DNA of 64,000 nt from Gonocerus acuteangulatus (GCA_946811695.1 OX328128.1:72284108-72348107), one strand, 5' to 3'; shown: positions 32,091 through 42,526, counted from the stretch's first letter. The notes: generated by a model from the letters alone, not told the origin. Translations and numbers: made by a program.

Positions 32091-32118
32091 GTTTCAGAGT
32101 GGAAATCAAAGAGGCCGA
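32091..32118 (+). CDS. Candidate 28-nt microexon of the chain
   Basis: TTTTTTATTGTATAG precedes GTTTCAGAGTGGAAATCAAA and eight more bases up to CCGA|GTGAGT, a strong donor. In the phase left by 31037 it reads G-FRVEIKEA and leaves two bases (GA). The next exon must supply one base; 41781-41874 and 60219-60405 both do. So short an exon can be a chance pairing of splice sites. Confidence 0.4.
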
Positions 32119-32199
32119 GTGAGTAATTTGTATGTATCCTTTGCATTGTGTCGCTTAATTTTATCAATTTTTATTCTACGCTTTCTAAATTACACTAGC

Positions 32200-32252
32200 G
32201 TAAAGAATGTTAGGGAAACAGTCTAAGATGACGTAGTTCCTTCGAATCGGAC
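32200..32252 (-). repeat. Family D start fragment
   Basis: AAGATGACGTAGTTCCTTCG and AATCGGAC are the reverse complement of the family D start; it directly abuts the 81-bp repeat array. Confidence 0.6.
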
Positions 32253-33310
32253 TTTTTTTGTATCACTCCGAATGAAATTTCAATCAAAACATGTTGGAAT
32301 ACTGGACTACCTACTTGTTCATTTTAGATTATTATTTTTTGTATCACTCCGAATGAAATTTCAATCAAAACATGTTGGAATACTGGACTACCTACTTGTT
32401 CATTTTAGATTATTATTTTTTGTATCACTCCGAATGAAATTTCAATCAAAACATGTTGGAATACTGGACTACCTACTTGTTCATTTTAGATTATTATTTT
32501 TTGTATCACTCCGAATGAAATTTCAATCAAAACATGTTGGAATACTGGACTACCTACTTGTTCATTTTAGATTATTATTTTTTGTATCACTCCGAATGAA
32601 ATTTCAATCAAAACATGTTGGAATACTGGACTACCTACTTGTTCATTTTAGATTATTATTTTTTGTATCACTCCGAATGAAATTTCAATCAAAACATGTT
32701 GGAATACTGGACTACCTACTTGTTCATTTTAGATTATTATTTTTTGTATCACTCCGAATGAAATTTCAATCAAAACATGTTGGAATACTGGACTACCTAC
32801 TTGTTCATTTTAGATTATTATTTTTTGTATCACTCCGAATGAAATTTCAATCAAAACATGTTGGAATACTGGACTACCTACTTGTTCATTTTAGATTATT
32901 ATTTTTTGTATCACTCCGAATGAAATTTCAATCAAAACATGTTGGAATACTGGACTACCTACTTGTTCATTTTAGATTATTATTTTTTGTATCACTCCGA
33001 ATGAAATTTCAATCAAAACATGTTGGAATACTGGACTACCTACTTGTTCATTTTAGATTATTATTTTTCGTATCACTCCGAATGAAATTTCAATCAAAAC
33101 ATGTTGGAATACTGGACTACCTACTTGTTCATTTTAGATTATTATTTTTTGTATCACTCCGAATGAAATTTCAATCAAAACATGTTGGAATACTGGACTA
33201 CCTACTTGTTCATTTTAGATTATTATTTTTTGTATCACTCCGAATGAAATTTCAATCAAAACATGTTGGAATACTGGACTACCTACTTGTTCATTTTAGA
33301 TTATTATTTT
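32253..33310 (+). repeat. Minisatellite: thirteen copies of an 81-bp unit
   Basis: Units such as GTATCACTCCGAATGAAATT followed by 61 further bases repeat head to tail with almost no differences; one T-to-C change is visible near 33069. Because 81 is a multiple of three, the array stays open for 350 codons, each unit giving the 27-residue string that starts MKFQSKHVGILDYLLVHFRL. That frame has no start context, no codon bias and no sequence outside the repeats, so I treat it as non-coding. The near identity of the units points to recent expansion. Confidence 0.93.
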
Positions 33311-33531
33311 TTTCCCCGCCTTAATTATGATTTAATTATTTCTTCCTAACTTTCATTTTATAGAATTCCACGATTTGCTTTATTAATCTCGAAGGATCCA
33401 TTATTTTGACGCGCCCGTGAAGTGAATTTTCGCAATGTTTATAAGCAGTTTTACTATTTTTATGCAGTTTAGGACTGGGATACAAGTACACTCCATTTCT
33501 AATGTTCAAATTTTGGTTCGTTTCCTTTCAG

Positions 33532-33594
33532 TATTTCTGCACAATATACAACAAGTTTCGTGACGAAATAACAAACATTGTTGGCGCTATCATA
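33532..33594 (+). CDS. Candidate exon interrupted by a piggyBac insertion
   Basis: GGTTCGTTTCCTTTCAG precedes an open frame YFCTIYNKFRDEITNIVGAI. The piggyBac-type element enters at TTAA 33595. If the element is removed together with one TTAA, the frame continues after 40403 as MCIQGPLPSKKRPDFGN to a TGA. That continuation is suggestive but could be chance (one in three for the frame). Its phase does not fit the 32091 microexon directly. Confidence 0.25.
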
Positions 33595-34254
33595 TTAACC
33601 CATTAAATACCATGATCCCCAATTAGGGGGAATACCCAATTTATTAATTATTGAGGTGGTAGAACTGTCTATTTAGGTATCCTCGAGTAAATATTATCTT
33701 TGTTGAAGCCTTCGTTTATAGCATCTACCAACAGTTTTCATATAAATGTGTTATTGTTGCGATTATTAGCAAAGAAAGACCATAAATCCAAGGTATGTAG
33801 CACAGATCCAAGTATACTGTTCTTCAATTAATTCTATAATAGTTATGAAAAGAATTATATTCAAATAAGCCTGTATGCTGTTAGCACATATGATGGGTTG
33901 AGAAGCCAAGGGATACAAGTGACGTTATAGTCATTTTGAGATATCACTGTTTAAAGTTAATTCGTTTTTGTAAATTCCCAGATAAGTGTAAGTCTGTATA
34001 ATGTTTTAATTATGTTTCTACAATGCATCAATTGAAATTTCAGTTATATAGTTTAAGAAAAAAAAAACGAATTGTTAATGTATATTATCAATTTATAAGA
34101 CAGCCACACACACAAAAAAATAAAAGTCCAGAGTGTTTCTGGGGTCCCTGAATCCGAATCCGGGGTCAGACAGAGCCCTGCGCTTTTTGTTTAAGCCCCA
34201 CCCCTCAAAACGTATAATTTAGGATATTGTACACTATAAAATTGTTATTCAAGT

Positions 34255-34345
34255 TGTTATCTAAAAAAGTCCGACTCGCAGGAACTGCAGCATCTTAGCG
34301 CGGTTCCGTTCATGTCCCTAGTGCCATTTGATAAGCTTAGAAAAG
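34255..34345 (+). repeat. Family D start fragment
   Basis: AGTCCGACTCGCAGGAACTG and ATGTCCCTAGTGCCATTTG: the clearest example of the family D left end. Confidence 0.7.
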
Positions 34346-34558
34346 AAATAAACTTATTTTTTTTTATATATCTCGTGAAAATTGTCAAAATCCTCTCGAA
34401 CATCTCGAATAAAAGTGATATTAAGGCGTCAGGGACACCGACAGTAGCTAACTTTTACACAGAAGCGGAAATTACAGAATCTGGCTCTCATTCTAAAGCA
34501 AAGCTCTATAAATCAATACAAAATATGCCTAATAAAGCCTTTCCAGTGGATACAGAAG

Positions 34559-34810
34559 CATGGGCGTATATGAGGGGGGGGGCTGAGGGGGCTGCAGCCC
34601 CTCCCGAAATTTTGAATTGATGATAAAAACTTCTCGTAAAACCCTTAAAAATAAATTAAATAAGATCACTTAGTTCATAAAACATATTTTATTTTACGTG
34701 TAATAGCGTTTTAGTTGCCTAAAACTATTCCAAGCTCTAAATATTTAGTATTCCATACCCTGGAAATGGTCTCAGCCCCCCCCCCGAAATTGTTTTTATA
34801 TACGCCCATG
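34559..34810 (+). mobile_element. hAT-type MITE with G and C tracts, copy 4
   Basis: Ends CATGGGCGTATATG and TATATACGCCCATG, with an exact 8-bp duplication TACAGAAG at 34551-34558 and 34811-34818. This copy fixes the length of the duplication. Confidence 0.88.
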
Positions 34811-34819
34811 TACAGAAGG

Positions 34820-36130
34820 ATCAAGAAGAAGTACACAAGATTGAGTAGAATACCCTGCCTAATATAGCCTATATAGTATAATATGCCGAATAAAACCTAT
34901 CTAGTTAATACACAAGGACAAATAAAAGTCTTGACGAATAACAAGTCAAGAAAAAAAACTTTATTTAACAAAATAAAACAAAGTTTAGTTGCCCAACTAC
35001 AATAGAATAATATACCTAATTAAGTCTATGGAGTAGATACAAATGGACCAAAAACAAGTCTTGTGGAATATTGTTTTTTTTCTAATTAAATACTTTTTAT
35101 CAATATTTAGTATATGACCTTTGTTGAAAACTATTGATTGCTAATTGATGAATCGGTTTACAACTAAGTAGTCTTTATGAATATTTAGTATATAACCTAT
35201 GTTTGGATCTGTGTTTTTGGGGTGCTCTCCGCCTAGGCTTTGTATTTGTGTCGGCAGATACCTGGGGTATATTTACAGCTCTTGAGGATTAACTCTTAGC
35301 AGGTAAATTTCCTGCGGACCTTCTGCTTCTACGGGCATTGAACCGCCATATTCGCTCATAGTATCTAACCGTTGTGAAGTTTATTTTTTGGATTTAGGAC
35401 TTAATATACATATGTAGACTAAATCATAGCAAGAAGTAATCCTCCGTCGTCGGTTCTTAACTATGTAGACTCGCTAATGTTATCCAATCTTAGATACATC
35501 GTATTTAAAATCCACAGCAAAAACAAGACATTTCATCAGAATCCCCTGCTGAATAAAACTTATATAGAATAATATGCAAAATAAAGCCTATCTAGTGGAT
35601 AAAAATAGAGGAAAAAAGCCGTTCGTGGTGGTAGAAAATCTTAAAAGTATTTCGCTCAGAAATCTCCGAAATATTGTCACTAATTTTACGTATCCTGTTA
35701 TATAGCCAAATAGATTTATATTCTATAATCAATAAGAAAAACCTACTAACAATAAAAAACTATGGGTAACAGATGAAAATAGGGAATACCAAGAATAATT
35801 CTAAAGAACGAAATCAACACCAGTACTGTAATCTAGATATTCATACGGCATCTTCGAATTCTAACAAACAAAATATTGATTCTAATTATACGTATCCTGT
35901 TTTATTGACAAATACATTTGACTACTATAAGCAATTAAAAACACTAGGGAATATGCCAAAGAACTCGGAATAGGAGCCTTGACAGTTTCAAGACATTTGA
36001 AGGAAATCGACAAATCCAAAACTGACATTTCATACGGTACAGCCTGATATATTTTTAACAATGAATTGCTTTTCTTATTTTAATTAATCTGTTTTCTTGT
36101 CAAATACATTATCCTACTATAACCAATGAA
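34820..36130. other. No gene; diverged repeated motif and possible SINE
   Basis: The motif CCTAATAAAGCCTATCTAGT recurs in altered form near 34522, 34856, 34895, 35016 and 35585. A possible second SINE head on the minus strand lies near 35300-35370 (GCGGTTCAATGCCCGTAGAA). The open frame at 35773-35973 contains pieces repeated at 35660 and 36080 and is not taken as a gene. Confidence 0.35.
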
Positions 36131-37154
36131 AAAACAACAAGGAATAAAAACAAACAAGAAGAACCGTTCGAATAAACGAAATCAATTACTTCAAAGTTTA
36201 AGCACTTATTTCTCCGATTGACATAGCCTAATCAAAAATTGTTTCAGAATCTTTTTTGTAGAACATTTAGTAAGCTTTCGCATGGTAACCCTCCGTTTAC
36301 CAATATTCCTAACCGTCTTCGAGATATCAGGGAATGTATACGAAGTTCCCAAAACATTTCATGTCTGTTAATAAAATATTTTATTCTAATCCTTCCTTAG
36401 CTCCAAACGTAACCGAAATTTTAACATATTAATGTTGATGAAATTCAAACATGCAGAAAATGTTTCAACTGAATCCCATAATTTTAAGTATCAAAATCAA
36501 AGACAAAAAGAACAGTTCGAATAAGCGAAATCAATTACTTTAAAGTTTTAAGCACTTATTTCTCCGATTGACATCGCCTAATCAAAACTTTCATTAGAAC
36601 CTTTTTTGTAGAGCATTTAGTAAGCTTTCCAATGGTATTCTTCCGATTCCCATGATTCTTAACCTTTTTCGAGATATTAAGGAAAGTATACAAAGTTACC
36701 AAAACTTTTATATGTCTGTTAATAAAATATTTTATTCTAACCCTTCCTTAACTCCAAACGCAACCAAAATTTCAACATATTAGTTTTAATGAAAGTAGAA
36801 GATGCAGTAAATGTTTCAACTGAATCCCATGATTTTAAGTACCCAAACCAAAAACGGCATTCAACAATTATTTTTTCAGTTTTCTCGAAAACGGTTAAAG
36901 ATATCGCCTTGAAAATGGTTTCATTCGTTTTCCTAGCCCAAGAAGCCTATAAAACGAGTACTTACAAGCTTATGAACTCAAAAACGTAAGCGTTACGATT
37001 TTTTTTGCGCGAATTTCGCCCCAAACGCCATCTTCCAGTGGGCGGATTTTGCTGGTTAACGAACTTGACCTTTCAAATTGGACGACAGATTTTTGTACCA
37101 AATTTCATCAAAATCGGACCAAGGAAATCAGGGAAGCCAGAAATGAGCGAACAG

Positions 37155-37218
<64 letters not shown>

Positions 37219-37224
37219 ATATAA

Positions 37225-37255
<31 letters not shown>

Positions 37256-37420
37256 CAAATTTGAACCACCGTTATTTTCGGTCTCTAGGGGTTCTGAAAC
37301 GCGAAATTTTCTTGTCGGCACTTCCGGATTGTTTCATTGTATCAACCTTATAAGCGGGGTTCCTCCCTATGGGGGAGGGAGGAACCGCGCTAATAAACGA
37401 CTATTTCCTGGGTACTGCCT
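36130..37420 (+). repeat. Dispersed repeat family D, longest copy
   Basis: Two direct, diverged copies of a block of roughly 345 bp (36150-36480 and 36500-36830) each contain AAATCAATTACTT, GCACTTATTTCTCCGATTGA and the TTTTTGTAGA...TTTAGTAAGC part. They are followed by CGAATTTCGCCCCAAACGCC, ACCAAATTTCATCAAAATCG, GAGCGAACAGACAAATA, (TA)n at 37160-37255, CAAATTTGAACCACCGTTAT and a GTTCCTCCCTATGGGGGAGG hairpin. No protein is encoded. The class is unknown. Confidence 0.65.
37160..37255. repeat. (TA)n tract inside family D
   Basis: TA units with a few TTTA and AAATA breaks. Confidence 0.95.
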
Positions 37421-37642
37421 TTTAGTGCATAAAAATAATAATGTTTCGGGACTTCAGCGAACTTTATTGGTCAATTTGGAGCGAAGTTACAGCCCTTCAA
37501 ATATAAGACTTTTCTAAAAGAATTCGCGTTTTTGCTTATATTTTTGTATATTATATATTTTCTAAGGCAAACAATCTTTGAGTTTTTACACATAAATTGA
37601 CATAAGGCCTTCTCCTGTAATTCTTGAACTGATGCAATCCTT

Positions 37643-38166
37643 AAAATCCCAAAATACAACCCTTAAAAAATCTCCCCGTATTTTATTGGATCAATGTATC
37701 AATTAAAGTAAATTAAATAAATTAAGCTTCCATTTTCGAACTACTTTTTTATAAATTTGTCTCCATGTTAATTAAAGTGTTCTCTTAGGATTGGGAAAAG
37801 ATAGGAAGCCAAGTACTGGTTGCCCTATTAAAACTCTGTCAGTAAGATTAGGTTAGCTATTATGTATCTTATGCTAGTTTTCCAGATAAATGCTAAGCAA
37901 ACTCGCTTTTTTTTTAGGTAAACATGGATACGGTCTCCCATGTTAAAAAGTGGATCTTTAAGGCTAAATATCTCGAAAACGGCTACAGCTTAGAGGGTCC
38001 TATCTTTTCCCAATGCATAGAGGACACTGTAATTAACATGCAGGCAAATTTATAAAAAAAGTAGTTCGAAAATGGGAGCTTAATTAATTTATTTTAGGTC
38101 GTTTATTTAATTTACTTCAATTGACATATGGCGAGATTTTTTAAGGGTTGTATTTTGGGATTTTCA
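37643..38166. repeat. Inverted repeat, arms about 165 bp, loop about 190 bp
   Basis: AATCCCAAAATACAACCCTT at 37645 pairs with AAGGGTTGTATTTTGGGATT near 38143. GTTCGAAAATGG/CCATTTTCGAAC and CCTATCTTTTCCCAAT also pair. The arms differ at a moderate number of positions. It lies inside the 6.8-kb piggyBac-like element. Confidence 0.8.
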
Positions 38167-38492
38167 ACAAATCCGCTCATTTTTAAAGTAGTTGATTTTG
38201 TTTCCGCTATTTCTCAGCACATACCAGACATTTACTTATATCTCTTTGCCACCAATATTTGGTATGTATTTACAATCCAGAACTGCACTTAACTCGATTT
38301 TTTTTAAAATGTCACTTGTACCCCTTGGCTTCTCAACCCGCCATATATCTATGATTGTATTATAGTTTTTAATTTTTGTTTAGCAATTTTATGAAATGAT
38401 TTATCCACGATTTTATAGAGGTAACCATTTGGGGATCATGGTACCATAGGTTGTCTTTTCTTTTTAGAATGGTAGCTAAGCAATTTTGAACA

Positions 38493-39963
38493 ATGGTCGA
38501 ATTGGAGGAAGTATTGTATGATCCAAACTTTTTATTACAATTTGATGATGATGATGCAGACTCGACTATTGATATTATCGAACTACCACCTGATAATGTG
38601 GATATGGTTACTAACGAAGAAGATATAGATGAAAATGATCTGGAATCTTCATATGTAACAGAAATACCTGGACACTTAGAAGAGTGATGAGATTTTCAAC
38701 ACAATCTAAAGGGGGAAAAATAACAGACGAACCACACTGCGTCGCTCAATATAACAAATATGTGGGTGGTGTAGATAAAATTGACTGACTGGTCTATAAC
38801 ACATTAACCGCCATTAAACTTTTTGACAAAACATTTCTTGTAATTTTTTTTTTGTGTTTTTTTGGTCTAATTTAAATTTATTTCAATGTTTTGGGTAAAG
38901 AAAATGTGTTTTTATTTATTTCCGCAAGAGATATTGATGGTGCCGGTCACCCGTGCCCGCCTTGGCGGGAACTGATAGATTTTATTTCAGTGGGCCGAGT
39001 CGGGCACTTTGTCGGTCACAGCGCTATCTAGAAACCGTGTATGTTTTCTTTTCCGTACATTTCTTAGAACCAATGAGTCATCTCTACTACACGATAAACT
39101 TCGTTTAAGTCTCCATTCTAATTCTGCCTGATCTAACGCATCTACTAAACACTGAGTGAAATCATCATCAAACTCCATTTTCGTAACAGTATCTTCCAAA
39201 AGATCGCCCAAAGTCTATAAATATTAAACCTATAAAATGTCAAAACTATATCAAACAAACAAGACTCCCAACAAACTCGAAATGGTAATAGATAATGGTC
39301 AAAAATAGAACGATAAAAGCGTCAACATTTTGTCCTGAATATAAACGTCAGACACACTATTTTTGACATGTTTCAATAGAGAACATCGTCTCTGAATGGT
39401 CAATGATTTCAATTTTTTGAAATTCAATTATTTCGTGTTTTTACTAATCAGCACGTTTAAAACTATAATGTAATTTCATAGATATTTTATTCTTATTTTT
39501 ATTTTATTTCTATCTTATACATTATAAGCTACCCAAAAGTCATAGAGTTGAAATTTCCGAAAACCAACGTAATTGGCAGTTCCGTTGGGCCGCGCCGGTC
39601 ACCGCTCAGCAGCAGAATACGAAGTATTTGTGCCCGGCAATGATCTGTAGTTGGATTAAGACAGGGCCGTTTTGCCGGTCACGGGTGGCCCCCACGGCCT
39701 CATGAAATATATCACTGCCGGTCATGGGTGACCCCCATGGCGGTTAACGTGATAAGTACCGTGTAAATCTCCATGGGAAGAAGTGGTACTTCTCTATCTT
39801 TACAAACATATTAGACATAACTATAGTGAATGCTCACATTTTATATTTCGTTGCAAGCGGGTCAATTTCTCTATTGGAATTCAGAAGGAAAATTCCCCTG
39901 GCTTACCTGACGGTGCCATCTATTTCAAACCCACACAACTCTGGAAGACCGTCACTTGCTTAG
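38493..39963 (+). pseudogene. piggyBac-like transposase, deleted and interrupted
   Basis: N-terminal acidic frame 38493-38687 (MVELEEVLYDPNFLLQF, then D/E-rich, then EIPGHLEE), as at the start of piggyBac proteins. From 38687 the next frame reads QSKGGKITDEPHC and VAQYNKYVGGVDKID, the conserved YNKxMGGVD motif near the C-terminus. The central part with the DDD catalytic residues is deleted. A TTAA element (38808-39743) then interrupts the gene. The C-terminal frame resumes at 39748 as DKYRVNLHGKKWYFSIFTNI, LDITIVNAHILYF and SLLEFRRKIPLAYL, ending in TAG 39961-39963. Known function of the family: cut-and-paste transposition at TTAA. This copy cannot work. Confidence 0.8.
38808..39743 (-). mobile_element. 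936-bp TTAA element nested in the transposase gene
   Basis: TTAA at 38804-38807 and 39744-39747 flanks short inverted ends CCGCCAT and ATGGCGG. Subterminal units GCCGGTCACGGGTGGCCCCC, GCCGGTCATGGGTGACCCCC and CGGTCACCCGTGCCCGCC recur at both ends and may bind transposase. On the minus strand 39211-38987 gives an acidic frame (MGDLLEDTVTKMEFDDDFTQ, VDALDQAELEWRLKRSLSC) like a piggyBac N-terminus. This would then be a deletion derivative keeping only the start of its gene. Confidence 0.8.
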
Positions 39964-40622
39964 TTATCATCAAATCGAGTTCCTGTTGAGGTGAGAAGAC
40001 AAGGAAGGCACTTCTTAGAAAGGACATGAAGTGATACAAAGGAAATGTGGAGTTTACAAAACGAATATAAATAAGCAATGCCCACAATGCAATGTTGCTC
40101 TTCAGGTAGAATGTATAAAAATGTGGCACACTTCTTAGAAAATTTAATGTTTTTAAATATTTTACAATTATTTAAATAAGTGAATAGGTATTTATATTAA
40201 ACTTATTTTGAAATGTATTTTTATTTTATTTTTATATTAACACCCTTATGCGCCATGATACCCAAATGGGACTTCATCAAAACGTACATGATACATACCT
40301 TGTAAAGCATTATTTTCACAAATTCAATAGTTTTACTTAGAAACAATTCAATCAAATAATCAAAGAAAATCAAGAAAAAAAAATTGGGTACTTAATGGGT
40401 TAATGTGTATACAAGGCCCCCTCCCCTCCAAAAAACGACCAGACTTCGGGAATTGATGCAGGACAAAAAAAAAAAAAACAAAGAAAAAATTTCCTTTGGT
40501 ATACCTCTCGTTTTTGCTTCGTTGCTAAGAAAAACGCATAAACAACAGAAAAAAATATTAAAAGGCAGCCTTTCATGAGGCCTATATAAACATCATTAAT
40601 AGCATATATTTATGTAAGTTTG

Positions 40623-40626
<4 letters not shown>

Positions 40627-40657
<31 letters not shown>
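40627..40657. repeat. Poly(T) run
   Basis: About 31 consecutive T. Confidence 0.9.
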
Positions 40658-40658
<1 letters not shown>

Positions 40659-40948
40659 GCTGGACATCCTGTATAAAGTCCTTCACGCAGGAGCTGCATA
40701 ACTAAACACATTCCTCAATAAGGTTTTTATTTAGAAAACGGATGTCCATGGTTATCATCTTTTTTCAATCAAGGATACGATATCAGTAGAATATACTGTT
40801 TAAGTGAATTTGTATAGCCAGACAGAAACAAAACAAGGGATGCGTTAGAGAAAAACCTACTCAAAACTACTTCCTTGAAATAACAATAATCTGAATTATA
40901 CCATAAAAAAGAAACAATTAATACTTGTTAATTTTTGTTATGTTTCAG

Positions 40949-41030
40949 GCTTGTGAAATGAGAGGATTTCAGAAAGACTACCATGCAAGAAGACAGCCAA
41001 AATATAATATATACAAATGTATTTACATAG
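40949..41030 (+). CDS. Candidate exon, unknown protein
   Basis: TTTTTGTTATGTTTCAG precedes ACEMRGFQKDYHARRQPKYN then IYKCIYI, followed by CATAG|GTATAA. Only one of three frames is open. Phase 0 at the start, one base left at the end. Its phase does not fit the 28953-32118 chain directly. Confidence 0.25.
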
Positions 41031-41188
41031 GTATAAAGAAACTCGAATTTCGTGGTCGGGATCCATAGAATGTGCGCAATATATGCAAAATGTTCGACGA
41101 GCATGTTTCGTTTTTAACGCATTTTTAGCGCTTAGGGAAAATGCGGTTTCTGATCAAACAATTTCACGATTTGGAACTCATTGATCAC

Positions 41189-41189
<1 letters not shown>

Positions 41190-41240
<51 letters not shown>
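41190..41240. repeat. (TA)n microsatellite
   Basis: About 25 TA units; a shorter run of nine lies at 41354-41371. Confidence 0.95.
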
Positions 41241-41243
<3 letters not shown>

Positions 41244-41278
41244 TATTGATGTTTTTGATGTAGTGGGGTTGCTTAATT

Positions 41279-41353
41279 CCAGAGGGTGAAACAAAATTCA
41301 AAACAAACAAAATTCTTCCTTGTGGGAAGACTGAATTTTGTTTCACCCTCTGG
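41279..41353. repeat. Perfect 22-bp inverted repeat between two (TA)n tracts
   Basis: 41279-41300 and 41332-41353 are exact reverse complements (CCAGAGGGTGAAACAAAATT...). The loop holds a small second hairpin CTTCC/GGAAG. It has the same setting as the PLE tail pairs: a head-to-head hairpin bordered by TA tracts. Confidence 0.8.
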
Positions 41354-41379
41354 GATATATATATATATATTTGTGTGTG

Positions 41380-41660
41380 TTTTCTTGCTCTCTTGCTGCT
41401 CCAATCATTTTTTGATTTTGATAAACTTTGGCTTTCATAAATAATTCGTTGTCTGGTTTGAAAAGTCAATAACATGATATTTTAGGCAAAATCGCGAGTA
41501 AAAATGTTTGCAAATTTTATATACATAGTCATAAATTTGAACCAGTCCTTCATGTTGTCAACAACGCCTGGACATTGTGTACCTACTGCTATTTGGCACG
41601 GGTTCGGTGTTTGTGCACCCTACTGTATAGACACAATACTGTGGCTGATTTTCGACGGAT
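41380..41660 (+). repeat. Dispersed repeat family H, copy 2
   Basis: Matches 29456-29720 (TTGTCTGGTTTGAAAAGTCA, ATATACATAGTCATAAATTT). Confidence 0.7.
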
Positions 41661-41780
41661 TTTTTTAATAGAAAATGAAGAATTGATCACCATTTTCGAA
41701 ACAATTAATACTTCTTAAATATTATACGTGCTTTACTAGATTTAACCTTCTTTCAAAATAATTTCAGTTTTTTGTTCTAG

Positions 41781-41874
41781 ATTAAAAATTGCCGCCTGCA
41801 GACTATCGCCCGTGAAAAAAGAGGGGTTTAATTACTTTAACATCCCATTTAAAACTATTGATATAAAGAATTGA
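41781..41874 (+). CDS. Candidate last exon of the phase-matched chain
   Basis: AGTTTTTTGTTCTAG precedes one base plus 30 codons LKIAACRLSPVKKEGFNYFN and IPFKTIDIKN, then TGA at 41872-41874. The single leading base completes the codon left by 32118 (GA+A, Glu), giving ...FRVEIKEA-E-LKIAACRL. The acceptor is good. The intron would be 9.7 kb and hold the minisatellite and the 6.8-kb piggyBac-like element. One-sided evidence, hence moderate confidence. Confidence 0.33.
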
Positions 41875-41901
41875 AAAATATTGGTGTACATGTTATCCAT
41901 T

Positions 41902-41964
41902 CAGAGATGGGCATAATTTTATTTATAAATAAAAATACGAATTTATTCGTACTTCATATATTGG

Positions 41965-42004
<40 letters not shown>

Positions 42005-42346
42005 TAGAGACGTTAATCGCCTTAAAAAAAATCACCTTGAATATCGTCTTAATACGAATAAATTCATGACTTATTTGCGAATTTTATTGTGAATGAATGT
42101 TTATTCACAAATTATAATGTGAATACATTTTTATTCGTATATTTTATTGTGATTTTTTTAATCACTTGATTTTTTGTAAATATTCACATTTTTTGTGATT
42201 ATTTACAATTTTTTCTGTGAATTTATTTTTATTCGCAGAAAAATTTGCGAATAAAATTTTATTTGTATTTTTATATTTAATATATGTGAATAAAAATAAA
42301 TTCGTATTCACACTTATGAATACGAATTTATTTATATTCGTATTCA

Positions 42347-42392
<46 letters not shown>

Positions 42393-42526
42393 GGCGCATC
42401 TACATCTTGGCCATTAGCGCCGAACAAATATATGAAGTACGAATTTATTTATATTCGTATTCACAAATATATGAAGTACGAATAAATTCGTATTTTTATT
42501 TATAAATAAAATTATGCCCATCTCTG
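41902..42526. mobile_element. hAT-type MITE, CAGAGATGGGC ends
   Basis: Inverted ends of about 60 bp begin CAGAGATGGGCATAATTTTA. The 8-bp flank TTATCCAT occurs at 41893-41900 and 42527-42534. CAGAGATGGGC is close to known hAT termini. The interior is A/T-rich with two poly(T) runs (about 41968-42003 and 42349-42389) and repeated palindromes built from GAATACGAATTTATTT. There is no coding capacity. Confidence 0.85.

Larger units (their letters stand above)
33599..40399 (+). mobile_element. 6.8-kb piggyBac-like element with nested insertions
   Basis: TTAA at 33595-33598 and 40400-40403 flanks inverted ends CCCATTAAATACC and GGGTACTTAATGGG. Inside lie, from left to right: a transposase-like fragment near 33905 (VEKPRDTSDV), a hAT MITE, a long family D copy with (TA)n, an inverted-repeat hairpin, a minus-strand piggyBac-type piece (VEKPRGTSDILKK, about 38230-38335), an N-terminal transposase fragment, a second TTAA element, and the transposase C-terminus. 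The internal piggyBac fragments lie in both orientations, so the interior has been rearranged. Outer borders rest on TTAA plus the matching ends. Confidence 0.65.

Noticed and set aside
32272..33324. 350-codon open frame as a protein gene
   Set aside because: It is entirely the 81-bp tandem repeat read in one frame, with no unique sequence and no start or splice context.
35225..35285. Exon-like segment with TCGGCAG and GTAAAT borders
   Set aside because: Stops occur in all three frames; the region resembles a SINE head on the minus strand.
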